Shown: piece after piece, positions 17,712-25,018 of the stretch | How positions within the stretch are numbered: the first letter of the stretch is position 1 | Layout: each line of letters begins with the position of its first letter | Assembly (NCBI GenBank): GCA_023418995.1 | Contig: JAEZYP010000065.1 | Location: 129,219 to 193,218 of the forward strand | Source: Bacillota bacterium | GTDB taxonomy: Bacteria > Bacillota > Clostridia > Oscillospirales > Acutalibacteraceae | Length of the DNA: 64,000 nt | Direction of reading: 5' to 3' | Position numbers and translations under genes: made by a program | Notes under the pieces: model-generated | Databases searched by the model: none | Told to the model about the DNA's origin: nothing | Seen by the model: the letters and a program-made list of their open reading frames with translations, nothing else

Positions 17712-18164
17712 TTACATGTTTTGGGGAATTTTGTTGAGAATCCTGTTAACAGTTCGAATTGAGGACTTAAACTCCTCATAATCTCTTTCATCAAAGCTCT
17801 TCAAAACCGCGTTGAACGAGCCCACAAATTTCTCTCTTCCATATTTGATATACTGCGCGGTCTCCTGCGAGACGGAAATGTGAATCTTGCGCCTGTCACT
17901 GGCGTCGAAGCTACGGACGATATCACCCTGCTCATACAGTTTCTCGATCATTCTGCTCATCTGCTGCGGCGGACAGTGCAGAGCCGCAGCAAGCTCACTC
18001 ATCGTCATAGGACCGCTGGTGCTCAAAACAAAAAGCGCGTGAATCTGTGCGCTGGTAAATTCGTCCTTAAAATAATCCTCAAACGGCTTAGACAGCTTAT
18101 GATAAACAAAGACCATAAAATGAAATATATCTTCATCCCTTTGGGCAGCCTGATCTTTTTCCAT
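17712..18164 (-). CDS. MarR-family transcriptional regulator
   Basis: The 150-residue winged-helix protein has MTMSELAAALHCPPQQMSRMIEKLYEQG as recognition region and SFDASDRRKIHISVSQE as the wing. The ATG at 18164 is favoured because AAGGTG lies about 7 bases upstream; an in-frame GTG and ATG lie slightly earlier. It probably regulates its own promoter (18214-18242) and perhaps the citrate synthase gene; GTTAAC palindromes occur in both upstream gaps. Ligand unknown. Confidence 0.88.
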   Translation of the reverse strand: MEKDQAAQRDEDIFHFMVFVYHKLSKPFEDYFKDEFTSAQIHALFVLSTSGPMTMSELAAALHCPPQQMSRMIEKLYEQGDIVRSFDASDRRKIHISVSQETAQYIKYGREKFVGSFNAVLKSFDERDYEEFKSSIRTVNRILNKIPQNM

Positions 18165-18213
18165 CCACATCACCTTAGTTAACTTTTCATGATATTCAAC
18201 ATTTGTTTAATAT

Positions 18214-18242
18214 ATATTACCTTAAATTCATATTTATGTCAA
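18214..18242 (-). promoter_or_regulatory. Consensus sigma-A promoter of the marR-gltA unit
   Basis: On the minus strand TTGACA (18237-18242), a 17-base spacer and TAATAT (18214-18219). Confidence 0.7.
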
Positions 18243-18270
18243 ACAAACATTCTGTGAACGAATTATTAAT

Positions 18271-18314
18271 TCGCTAAATAATTAAACCCTCCGCACGTGA
18301 AGTTACGGAGGGTT
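18271..18314 (-). terminator. Intrinsic terminator after the ABC-F gene
   Basis: AACCCTCCG and CGGAGGGTT form a 9-bp stem with a 12-base loop; on the minus strand TTTAATTATTT follows. Confidence 0.7.
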
Positions 18315-18358
18315 ATCTAATACCGATGATAAATTATAATCTATATTGCCGGATACCG

Positions 18359-19957
18359 TCAGGAAAGGATTCCGTCCCTTGCCTCGAGATACTCGTCATA
18401 GGTAGAAATGCGGTCAACGACCCCCTCATCCACAATCTCAATAATACGGTTTGCAATAGATTCTACAAACTGATGGTCATGGGACGCAAACAGGACGACA
18501 CCCTTAAAATCAATCAACCCGTTGTTTACAGCGGTAATTGATTCCAGGTCGAGGTGGTTCGTCGGTTGGTCAACCACCAGCACATTTGCGCCGAAAAGCA
18601 TCATTCGGGAGAGCATACAGCGCACCTTCTCGCCACCCGACAGCACATTGACCGGCTTGAGTACATCCTCACCGGAAAAGAGCATCTTCCCGAGAAAACC
18701 ACGCAGATAGGTTTCGGTGGTATCCTTGGAATACTGCTCCAGCCACTTAATAATGCTGCTGTCGCAGTCGTTGAAGAACACGGAGTTATCCTGTGGAAAA
18801 TAGGATTGGCTGGTGCTTACGCCCCATTTGAAGCTTCCCTCGTCCGGCTCCAGTTCTCCCATAATAATTTTAAACAGTGTGGTATTGGCGATTTCATTAG
18901 CGCCGACAAAAGCAATTTTATCTCCCTTATTAACGCGGAAGCTGACATTGTTCAGTATCTTTATCCCGTCGACAGTCTTGGAAATTCCGGTTACCTCCAA
19001 GATCTCCTTGCCCGGTTCACGATCCATTGTGAACCCGACAAACGGGTAGCGGCGGGAGGATGCGGGCATTTCCTCCACCGTAATTTTATCGAGAAGCTTT
19101 CTGCGCGAGGTTGCCTGCTTTGATTTTGATTTATTAGCGGAGAACCGCTGAATAAAGCTTTGCAGCTCCTTGATCTTATCTTCCGTTTTCTTGTTCTGGT
19201 CCCGCATCACACGTTGGATCAGCTGGCTTGATTCATACCAGAAATCGTAGTTACCGACATACATTTTGATTTTGTTGTAATCAATATCAACGATATGGGT
19301 ACAAACGTTATTCAGAAAATGTCGGTCATGGGAAACCACAATCACCGTTCCCAAATAATCGGCGAGAAAGCCCTCAAGCCAGGCAATGGATTTGTTGTCG
19401 AGGTCATTGGTCGGTTCATCCAGCAGAATAATATCCGGCTGGCCGAACAAGGCCCGCGCCAGAAGCACCTTCACTTTTTCGGCACCTGTCAGGGTATTCA
19501 TCACGGAGTAGAGGATGGCATTGTCTACGCCAAGCCCTTGCAGCAGGCGCCCGGCTTCGGTCTCCGCCTCCCAGCCGTTCAGCTCCGCGAACTCCGCCTC
19601 CAGCTCCGCGGCGCGAATTCCGTCCTCATCAGAAAAATCCTCCTTGGCGTAAAGCTTGTCCTTTTCCTGGAGCACTTCATAAAGGCGGGCATTCCCCATC
19701 AAAATGGTTTCAAACACCGTATAGGAATCATAGGCATGGTGATCCTGCTTCAACACCGACATCCGCAGCCTCGGGTCTATCGTGATTTCTCCCTTGGACG
19801 GCTCCAGCTCGCCGGAGAGCAGCTTCAGAAAGGTGGATTTTCCCGCCCCGTTTGCGCCGATTACGCCGTAACAGTTTCCGGCGGTAAACAGCAGATTAAC
19901 ACGAGAAAATAAATTCTGGCCGTTAAATGCCAGACCGAGATCAGATACAGTAATCAT
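18359..19957 (-). CDS. ABC-F family ATPase, YkpA/YbiT type
   Basis: The 532-residue protein has two ATPase domains and no membrane segments; ABC-F proteins act on ribosomes. Site 1 is intact: Walker A GANGAGKST and Walker B LLDEPTND in domain 1, plus signature LSGGEK in domain 2. The other composite site is degenerate throughout: Walker A reads GANEIANTT, Walker B DQPTNHLD with Gln for the catalytic Glu, and domain 1 signature reads LTGAEK. I recall this asymmetry as typical of the YkpA/YbiT branch, so it is probably not decay. ATG at 19957 is chosen because GGAGGA lies just before it. Confidence 0.9.
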   Translation of the reverse strand: MITVSDLGLAFNGQNLFSRVNLLFTAGNCYGVIGANGAGKSTFLKLLSGELEPSKGEITIDPRLRMSVLKQDHHAYDSYTVFETILMGNARLYEVLQEKDKLYAKEDFSDEDGIRAAELEAEFAELNGWEAETEAGRLLQGLGVDNAILYSVMNTLTGAEKVKVLLARALFGQPDIILLDEPTNDLDNKSIAWLEGFLADYLGTVIVVSHDRHFLNNVCTHIVDIDYNKIKMYVGNYDFWYESSQLIQRVMRDQNKKTEDKIKELQSFIQRFSANKSKSKQATSRRKLLDKITVEEMPASSRRYPFVGFTMDREPGKEILEVTGISKTVDGIKILNNVSFRVNKGDKIAFVGANEIANTTLFKIIMGELEPDEGSFKWGVSTSQSYFPQDNSVFFNDCDSSIIKWLEQYSKDTTETYLRGFLGKMLFSGEDVLKPVNVLSGGEKVRCMLSRMMLFGANVLVVDQPTNHLDLESITAVNNGLIDFKGVVLFASHDHQFVESIANRIIEIVDEGVVDRISTYDEYLEARDGILS

Positions 19958-20070
19958 AGTTCCTCCATAGTGGCCAATAATTGAAACACTTAGCATAAAG
20001 ATAATATAATTTTAGCATAGATCAGAAAATTAAAAAATAGGAGGATACGATGAAGTAAAGGCCTGAACTC

Positions 20071-20099
20071 TTGTTATTTTTGATGAACACTGCTATAAT
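20071..20099 (+). promoter_or_regulatory. Strong sigma-A promoter before a small ORF and the CFI-box gene
   Basis: TTGTTA (20071-20076), exactly 17 bases and a perfect TATAAT (20094-20099). Transcription would begin near 20106, ahead of the 30-codon frame and the CFI-box gene. Confidence 0.7.
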
Positions 20100-20135
20100 T
20101 ATAAAATATTGCGGTAAATAATCAGGTGTTTTGAG

Positions 20136-20228
20136 GTGACCGCGGCGCAGGACTCCTTCCGGATTGAGCATATTATTAGCAGCGAGAGCTTTGAACGCAT
20201 TAAACAGCATATAGAGACAAATAAATAA
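20136..20228 (+). CDS. Possible small protein of 30 residues, GTG start
   Basis: A GTG start with AGGTG seven bases upstream opens a 30-codon frame that begins VTAAQDSFRIEHII and ends FERIKQHIETNK. The composition is protein-like: mixed charged residues, amphipathic, no long hydrophobic run and no rare-codon pattern. It sits about 30 bases after the predicted start of transcription from a consensus promoter, 57 bases before the CFI-box gene. It resembles nothing I recognise; it could be a free small protein, a leader peptide or a remnant. Confidence 0.4.
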   Translation: MTAAQDSFRIEHIISSESFERIKQHIETNK

Positions 20229-20263
20229 TAAAGAAAAAACCGTTGGATACAATCCCAACGGTT
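20229..20263 (-). terminator. Hairpin with a T-run on the minus strand, upstream of the CFI-box gene
   Basis: AACCGTTGG and CCAACGGTT form a perfect 9-bp stem with an 8-base loop. On the minus strand TTTTTTCTTTATT follows, so it works as a minus-strand terminator, although no minus-strand gene ends here. On the plus strand it would be a leader hairpin about 20 bases before the CFI-box start. Confidence 0.5.
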
Positions 20264-20284
20264 AAGCTACAGGAGGGGTGCCGT

Positions 20285-21184
20285 ATGAAGTTTATCAGTA
20301 CCGAATGCCCGCATTGCGGAAAGGAATTGCAAGTTCCCGAGGATTCTGAAAATATTGTATGCATGTATTGCGCTAAACCCATTGACCGAAAGGCTTCGCT
20401 TCCCCAGCCGGTGCCTGCCGAAGATTACCAGAGGCTGATTGCCGAAGCGGAATCCTCTTTGAACGATGAAATTTTTAATAAAAAAATCAAGATGCGGAAT
20501 ATAAAATCCAATACTTATCCGGAAGAGTTCGAGCGTTACGCAGCTCTATTAACCCCTGCTCTAAAGGCTTACAGTCTGGCGGCGACAATAAACGAGGACG
20601 CGGTGGAATACTTTGCGGACATTCTATTGCGCCGTTTTTTAAAACGCCTTGAAGCTGACGGAATCAAAAAAGAGAGCGATGCACGCCTTTTTGATATCCG
20701 TTATCTAATTGTGGTATTAACTGTTCCAGCGATATCCAACTATAAAACTCCGGCAGCGGAGGCTCTGGCCGACCGCTTCCTTGAAAAATGGAATGCACAT
20801 TTCCCCAAAAATAAGCTTGGCAAGTCTACCTATGAAGCTATTAACGGCGGCTTTCGAAAAAAGCTCTGCTTTATAACAACCGCGGTTTGCTCCTCGCTGG
20901 GCAAAGGAGATGACTGTGAGGAATTGAACACATTCCGCCGGTTCCGCGACAACTGGTTTGCAAAAACGGAGCTCGGTGAAGCAAAAATCAATGAATATTA
21001 TCTGTTTGCTCCAATGATTGTTCGGGCGATTGATCAGTCGGAACACAAAGAATTGGTTTACAGGAATATTTGGGATGAGCATCTCTCCCCTTGCCTGAAA
21101 ATGATTCGGGAAGGCGACCCGCAGAAATGCGCGGACGAATACGAAAACATGGTTCTGAAGCTGGAAGCCGAATGGTTGAACTGA
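20285..21184 (+). CDS. CFI-box-CTERM domain protein with N-terminal zinc ribbon
   Basis: The 299-residue soluble protein has an N-terminal ribbon (Cys8, Cys11, Cys26, Cys29 in CPHCGK and CMYCAK), a helical middle and a C-terminal CFI-box: CFITTAVCSSLGKGDDCEEL, then LNTFRRFRDNWF and EYYLFAPMIVRAID. CFI-box proteins are widespread in Clostridia and uncharacterised. ATG at 20285 is chosen because AGGAGGGG lies before it; an in-frame ATG further upstream falls inside the hairpin. It ends at a strong bidirectional terminator. Confidence 0.8.
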   Translation: MKFISTECPHCGKELQVPEDSENIVCMYCAKPIDRKASLPQPVPAEDYQRLIAEAESSLNDEIFNKKIKMRNIKSNTYPEEFERYAALLTPALKAYSLAATINEDAVEYFADILLRRFLKRLEADGIKKESDARLFDIRYLIVVLTVPAISNYKTPAAEALADRFLEKWNAHFPKNKLGKSTYEAINGGFRKKLCFITTAVCSSLGKGDDCEELNTFRRFRDNWFAKTELGEAKINEYYLFAPMIVRAIDQSEHKELVYRNIWDEHLSPCLKMIREGDPQKCADEYENMVLKLEAEWLN

Positions 21185-21198
21185 TTGCTCGTAAAACG

Positions 21199-21243
21199 AA
21201 AAACGGGAGTTTCCTTTTGTGATAAAAGGAAACTCCCGTTTTT
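21199..21243. terminator. Bidirectional terminator with a 20-bp stem
   Basis: AAAAACGGGAGTTTCCTTTT pairs perfectly with its complement at 21224-21243 around a 5-base loop. The A/T ends give a T-run on both strands, so it serves the CFI-box gene and the convergent gene ending at 21243. Confidence 0.95.
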
Positions 21244-21701
21244 CACTTCCAGTCGACAACCTCTACCACGCCCTGATTTTTTGCTTCTTCCATCAGCTTC
21301 AGCATTTCAAGGGCGCTCCGAAAGCTTCTGGTACGGTTTTGTTCCACCCAAGTGATAGTACCCTGCCAGGTCGAATTTCTTCGATATTGCACATTAACAA
21401 CAAATGTTGTTTTCTCACTTTGAGATATGATACTGTCATCCACGATTTTCTCCGCCTTTTTTGTAATCTGCATACTCTTCTTATTATAAAAGCCTCTTCT
21501 GTCAAAGGATGCCTGAGGAAAGTTGATACAATTAAACAGGTCGTCCATCGCATCAAGCAGTTCAAACTCGCTGGTAAACCGGGTGAACTTTGCTAAAAAT
21601 TCATTATAAAGAATCCCGGTCATTGTTTTCAATGTAAATGAAAAAAGATAAACCATGCATTTGGATGGATTTTTATTTATTGTACCTTCCGTTTGCCGCA
21701 A
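21243..21701 (-). CDS. Conserved hypothetical protein of Firmicutes, TTG start
   Basis: The 152-residue soluble protein has a C-terminal module VVNVQYRRNSTWQGTITWVE followed by NRTRSFRSALEMLKLMEEA. This WQGT-x-W and FRSALE pattern is familiar from many short Clostridia proteins without a known function. The start is TTG at 21701 with AGGAGAG seven bases upstream; no ATG within the frame has a ribosome site. It shares the bidirectional terminator with the CFI-box gene. Confidence 0.65.
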   Translation of the reverse strand: MRQTEGTINKNPSKCMVYLFSFTLKTMTGILYNEFLAKFTRFTSEFELLDAMDDLFNCINFPQASFDRRGFYNKKSMQITKKAEKIVDDSIISQSEKTTFVVNVQYRRNSTWQGTITWVEQNRTRSFRSALEMLKLMEEAKNQGVVEVVDWK

Positions 21702-21921
21702 AGGAATCTCTCCTAATTTTTATATTAATTATTATTATACTACTTTTTTCACCAATTCTCTACACAACTTTCGCATATTTTGTTTTAATTAATGAATATT
21801 TAGATATTAATTCTTATTGTTAAGTTTATTACTTCCAATTTTAAACATTAACATGTCACTCGATAAGGACTTGCAACGAAAAGCAAAAAACGGCATATAA
21901 TTCTTTAAAGGGGTGACGGTA

Positions 21922-22608
21922 ATGTTCGGTACTTTACTTGGTTTTGCACTATCTGGATTACTTTTTTTTATTCTGCATGTAACAGGTTCCGGTTCTTTCC
22001 CCCGTCCGCTTAGTGCACAAGAAGAAAAAGATTGCCTAGAACGATTTAAAAATGGCGATATGTCGGCAAGAAACAAGCTGATTGAACATAATCTGCGCTT
22101 AGTGGCACACATCATTAAAAAATATTATGCCAATTCCAATGATCAAGATGATTTAATTTCAATCGGAACCATTGGGCTGATTAAAGCGGTAAATACCTTT
22201 GATTGCGGCAAGGGTATCCGCCTTTCCAGTTATGCAGCACGATGTATAGAAAATGAAGTACTGATGTATTTCCGCTCCACCAAAAAAAGCGCGCAGGATA
22301 TTTCTATGAACGAACCGATTGATACCGATAAGGACGGCAACGCGCTCACGCTGATGGACGTCATGGCAACGGAAGACAACATTCTGGAAAATCTCGACTG
22401 CAAAATAAAATCCGAACAACTAAAGCGATACCTCAATGAAGTACTTACGCCGCGCGAACGGAAAATAATCGAGCTTCGCTACGGCCTTACCGGGATAAAT
22501 CCCCTTACACAGCGCGAGGTAGCGCAGAAGCTTGGTATTTCCCGCTCTTATGTATCCCGAATTGAAAAGAAGTCTCTGGGGTCGTTACTGAAACGGTTCA
22601 GCAAATAG
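21922..22608 (+). CDS. sigK: Pro-sigma-K, mother-cell sporulation sigma factor
   Basis: The 228-residue protein has the typical hydrophobic pro-sequence (MFGTLLGFALSGLLFFILHV, residues 1-20) removed by regulated proteolysis. Sigma-70 region 2 contains RNKLIEHNLRLVAHIIKKYY, DDLISIGTIGLIKAVNTFD and SSYAARCIENEVLM; region 4 contains LTPRERKIIELRYGL and TQREVAQKLGISRSYVSRIE. The gene is continuous, with no skin-type insertion. The ATG at 21922 is chosen because AAAGGGG lies 8 bases upstream; the in-frame GTG at 21913 is too close. CATATAAT at 21893-21900 may be part of its promoter. Spore formation is implied. Confidence 0.93.
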   Translation: MFGTLLGFALSGLLFFILHVTGSGSFPRPLSAQEEKDCLERFKNGDMSARNKLIEHNLRLVAHIIKKYYANSNDQDDLISIGTIGLIKAVNTFDCGKGIRLSSYAARCIENEVLMYFRSTKKSAQDISMNEPIDTDKDGNALTLMDVMATEDNILENLDCKIKSEQLKRYLNEVLTPRERKIIELRYGLTGINPLTQREVAQKLGISRSYVSRIEKKSLGSLLKRFSK

Positions 22609-22945
22609 AGATTTAAAATACTAAAAGCCGTAAGCCTGTGCAGACTTACAGCCAATTGATATTCGCTCCCTATTTATTCAAACACAGGGTATTATTGAAT
22701 TATTTAGGCTGTTGAGTTTATTCACATTCTGAATATATCCATTCTCCGCCTCTCAGCTTGTAACCGAGAGAAGGGACTGTTGCAAAACGAAAGTTTTGTA
22801 GCAGCTCCTTTTCGCTGTTGAAAACATGGATTATGTGAAGATTTTGTTGAAAACTTTTCGAAAAGCAGAAAAAGCAGGTACAACGAAATAGAGGTCACGT
22901 AAATTTTCGTCATCTCATAAGCGACGATTTACAATTTTGTGAAAA

Positions 22946-23207
22946 CTACTCTTTTTTGACGCTGAATAGATGTGTTTTCAGCGCCCGGCGTTGCATTTCG
23001 ACCAAAGCTTTTTCAGCTCATAAGCCAGGCATAAGAGATACAGTTCGGTGGAAATATTTGTCCTGCCCCGCATAGCTCCTTCTGGGTGCTGGCAAGCCGT
23101 ACCGGATCATCCTGTGATATTGTAATTTGAATATTCATTGGGAGCGTCAGCTGTTGAAATTTTCGCTCAAATTTGTTATACTCTAAGAACTTTAATGTAT
23201 TTTTCAT
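22946..23207 (-). pseudogene. Internally deleted IS1182-type transposase
   Basis: From 23207 the frame reads MKNTLKFLEYNKFERKFQQ and then NIQITISQDDPVRL, the usual transposase N-terminus. After the deletion another frame encodes RTNISTELYLLCLAYELKKL followed by WSKCNAGR, the usual C-terminus, and a one-base shift then gives KTHLFSVKKE and a stop at 22946. At least one large deletion and two frame changes are needed to explain it, so it is non-functional. Confidence 0.75.
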
Positions 23208-23230
23208 AACTATATTTTAAAGCAAAAAAT

Positions 23231-23275
23231 CGAGGTAGCCAACACTTTTTTGTGTGGTTACCTCGTTCTTTTTTT
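23231..23275 (+). terminator. Terminator-like hairpin inside the insertion element
   Basis: CGAGGTAGCC and GGTTACCTCG pair, with an inner ACAC/GTGT stem after a single bulge, followed by TTCTTTTTTT. On the plus strand it would stop transcripts before the element end; on the minus strand it lies in the leader of the transposase gene. Confidence 0.65.
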
Positions 23276-23399
23276 AGGGGGGCTGTTTTGCAACAGCCCC
23301 CCTAAAGGGTATGGCTTGTATCAAAAACTCGTGTAGTCTTGAAAACGACTTTTTTATTGTGCGGCGGTATAGATATTAAAGAGGCTCTATTTTTAACGC

Positions 23400-23744
23400 T
23401 CACATATCCTTGGCGACGACCAGATTCGCGCCGGTACCGAGCAGATTAGCGAAGACAACCTCCCCGCGCTTAACCGGCGAAACCAGCTCCACGCCGTTCA
23501 GAAGCTCCATGACCTGAAAAAGCAATTCCTTCGGAATATCCCGGTCGGTTTTCACGGGGCAGCGCCTGTGGACGGCGCCTTTGATTTTAACCGTGCTGGT
23601 CAGTACCCTCGTGGGGTGCGTCAGCTCCTTTTTACCGTATTCCGCGCCCTTTGGGCATGCGTTGCCTGTAACCTTGAAACCATCCTCGTCATCGACGTTC
23701 AAATGGCAGCCCTTCGGGCAGCAAATGCAAATCAATCGCTTCAT
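23400..23744 (-). CDS. DUF1667 protein, small Cys-rich partner of GlpA/GlpB-like oxidoreductases
   Basis: The 114-residue protein has an N-terminal CICCPKGCHL cluster and a further Cys in TGNACPKG, a likely metal or Fe-S site, followed by TVKIKGAVHRRCPVKTDRDIPK. DUF1667 proteins are normally encoded after paired FAD oxidoreductases of the anaerobic glycerol-3-phosphate dehydrogenase type, as here. The start overlaps the upstream gene by 4 bases. It is last of the glycerol-phosphate region, just before the decayed insertion element. Confidence 0.88.
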   Translation of the reverse strand: MKRLICICCPKGCHLNVDDEDGFKVTGNACPKGAEYGKKELTHPTRVLTSTVKIKGAVHRRCPVKTDRDIPKELLFQVMELLNGVELVSPVKRGEVVFANLLGTGANLVVAKDM

Positions 23745-25018
23745 TTTATCTCAGCCTCCTTCGCGGATACGGTGATCTCCCCGTTTACTGCCTTGTCCAA
23801 AAACTGCCGGGGCAATACGATATGCTCCATCTCTCCCGGAGCCATGTTCTCCCTCTTTAAGCTGGAAAGAATCTTTCCGCCGCTTGTCACTTCGATTACG
23901 GCATCCTTCAGCGTTTTCTTCACACGGAAGAATACCTCCACATACTTTTCAATCCGGTTTACACGCACATGCTGTGGCACGGTGTAGCCTACATTCTCGC
24001 CGTTCTCCAGAACGACAACCGGCTCCCGGCTGCTTCTCGGCTTGGCAGCCTGTCCGCACGACTTTGCCGCCGCCGCGCCCGCGCGCTGGCTCTCAGCGGT
24101 GACGAAATCAACGAGATCATGCACATGAACTACGTTTCCGCAGGCAAAAATGCCGGGAACCGACGTTTCCATGTTCTCGTAGACTACCGGCCCCTTTGTG
24201 CGCGGGTCAAGCTCAATTCCCGCCGCTTTGGAAAGCTCGTTCTCCGGAATCAGACCGACAGAGAGCAGAACCGTGTCGCAGTCAAAGAATCGCTCCGTAC
24301 CCGGGACGGGCTTGCCACCGCTGTCCACCTTGGAAACGACGACTCCCTCCACCCGGCGATCTCCCTTGATTTCCGTGATGGTATGGGACAGATACAGTGG
24401 AATATCGTAATCGTTCAGGCATTGGACGATGTTGCGGTTCAGTCCGTTGGAATAGGGCATCAGCTCCACGCAGGCGACCACCTTCGCTCCTTCGAGAGTC
24501 ATGCGGCGCGCCATAATCAGGCCGATATCGCCCGAGCCGAGAATGAGAACCTTTTTACCGACCATATAGCCCTCGATATTGACATAGCGCTGTGCGGCAC
24601 CTGCGGTGAACACGCCCGCCGGGCGTCCCCCCGGGATGCCGATCGCGCCTCTGGTCCGTTCCCGGCAGCCCATTGTCAGTACGACCGCGTCCGCCTGCGC
24701 GGCGATATAGCCGTCACGCGGATTGACCATATGTACCTCCTTGCGGTCCGTTACCTCCAGCACCATGGTGTCCAGCATCAGCTCCGCGCCGGTCTGCTTC
24801 AGCATATCGATGAACCTGCCCGCGTATTCGGGGCCGGTTAGCTCCTCTTTGAAATAGTGAAGACCGAAGCCGTTGTGGATGCACTGGTTCAGAATTCCGC
24901 CCGGCTCCTTGTCGCGCTCCACGACGAGGATTTTCTCCGCGCCATTCTGATATGCTTCACACGCAGCCGCCAAACCGGCCGGACCTGCGCCGATTACAAT
25001 CACATCATACTTTCTCAT
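23741..25018 (-). CDS. NAD/FAD-dependent oxidoreductase, partner of GlpA-like dehydrogenase
   Basis: The 425-residue pyridine-nucleotide-disulfide-type flavoprotein has an FAD fold VIVIGAGPAGLAAACEA at the N-terminus and an NAD fold KKVLILGSGDIGLIMARRM near residue 155. C-terminal FAD contact GIFACGNVVHVHDLVD is present. It lacks the CxxxxC redox disulfide of reductases; VLTMGCRERTRG is typical of this electron-transfer partner group. It probably passes electrons from the adjacent glycerol-3-phosphate dehydrogenase to NAD or quinone (inference). It overlaps both neighbours by 4 bases, implying coupled translation. Confidence 0.88.
   Translation of the reverse strand: MRKYDVIVIGAGPAGLAAACEAYQNGAEKILVVERDKEPGGILNQCIHNGFGLHYFKEELTGPEYAGRFIDMLKQTGAELMLDTMVLEVTDRKEVHMVNPRDGYIAAQADAVVLTMGCRERTRGAIGIPGGRPAGVFTAGAAQRYVNIEGYMVGKKVLILGSGDIGLIMARRMTLEGAKVVACVELMPYSNGLNRNIVQCLNDYDIPLYLSHTITEIKGDRRVEGVVVSKVDSGGKPVPGTERFFDCDTVLLSVGLIPENELSKAAGIELDPRTKGPVVYENMETSVPGIFACGNVVHVHDLVDFVTAESQRAGAAAAKSCGQAAKPRSSREPVVVLENGENVGYTVPQHVRVNRIEKYVEVFFRVKKTLKDAVIEVTSGGKILSSLKRENMAPGEMEHIVLPRQFLDKAVNGEITVSAKEAEIK

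Larger units (their letters stand above)
22773..23302 (-). mobile_element. Decayed IS1182-family insertion sequence
   Basis: The two ends carry matching inverted repeats: GGGACTGTTGCAAAAC at 22773 and, on the opposite strand from 23302, GGGGGGCTGTTGCAAAAC. Both ends also fold into local hairpins. Between them lie only the start and end of a transposase frame; most of the gene is missing. No clear target-site duplication was seen (flanks AGAA and TAAA). The 22609-22772 stretch between sigK and the element holds no gene that I can support. Confidence 0.75.

Noticed and set aside
20022..20258. 78-codon hydrophobic minus-strand frame opposite the 30-codon ORF
   Set aside because: It spans the hairpin and promoter region and has no ribosome site; the plus strand is better supported.
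22722..22913. 63-codon minus-strand frame at the left end of the insertion element
   Set aside because: It runs across the element boundary and has no similarity or ribosome site.
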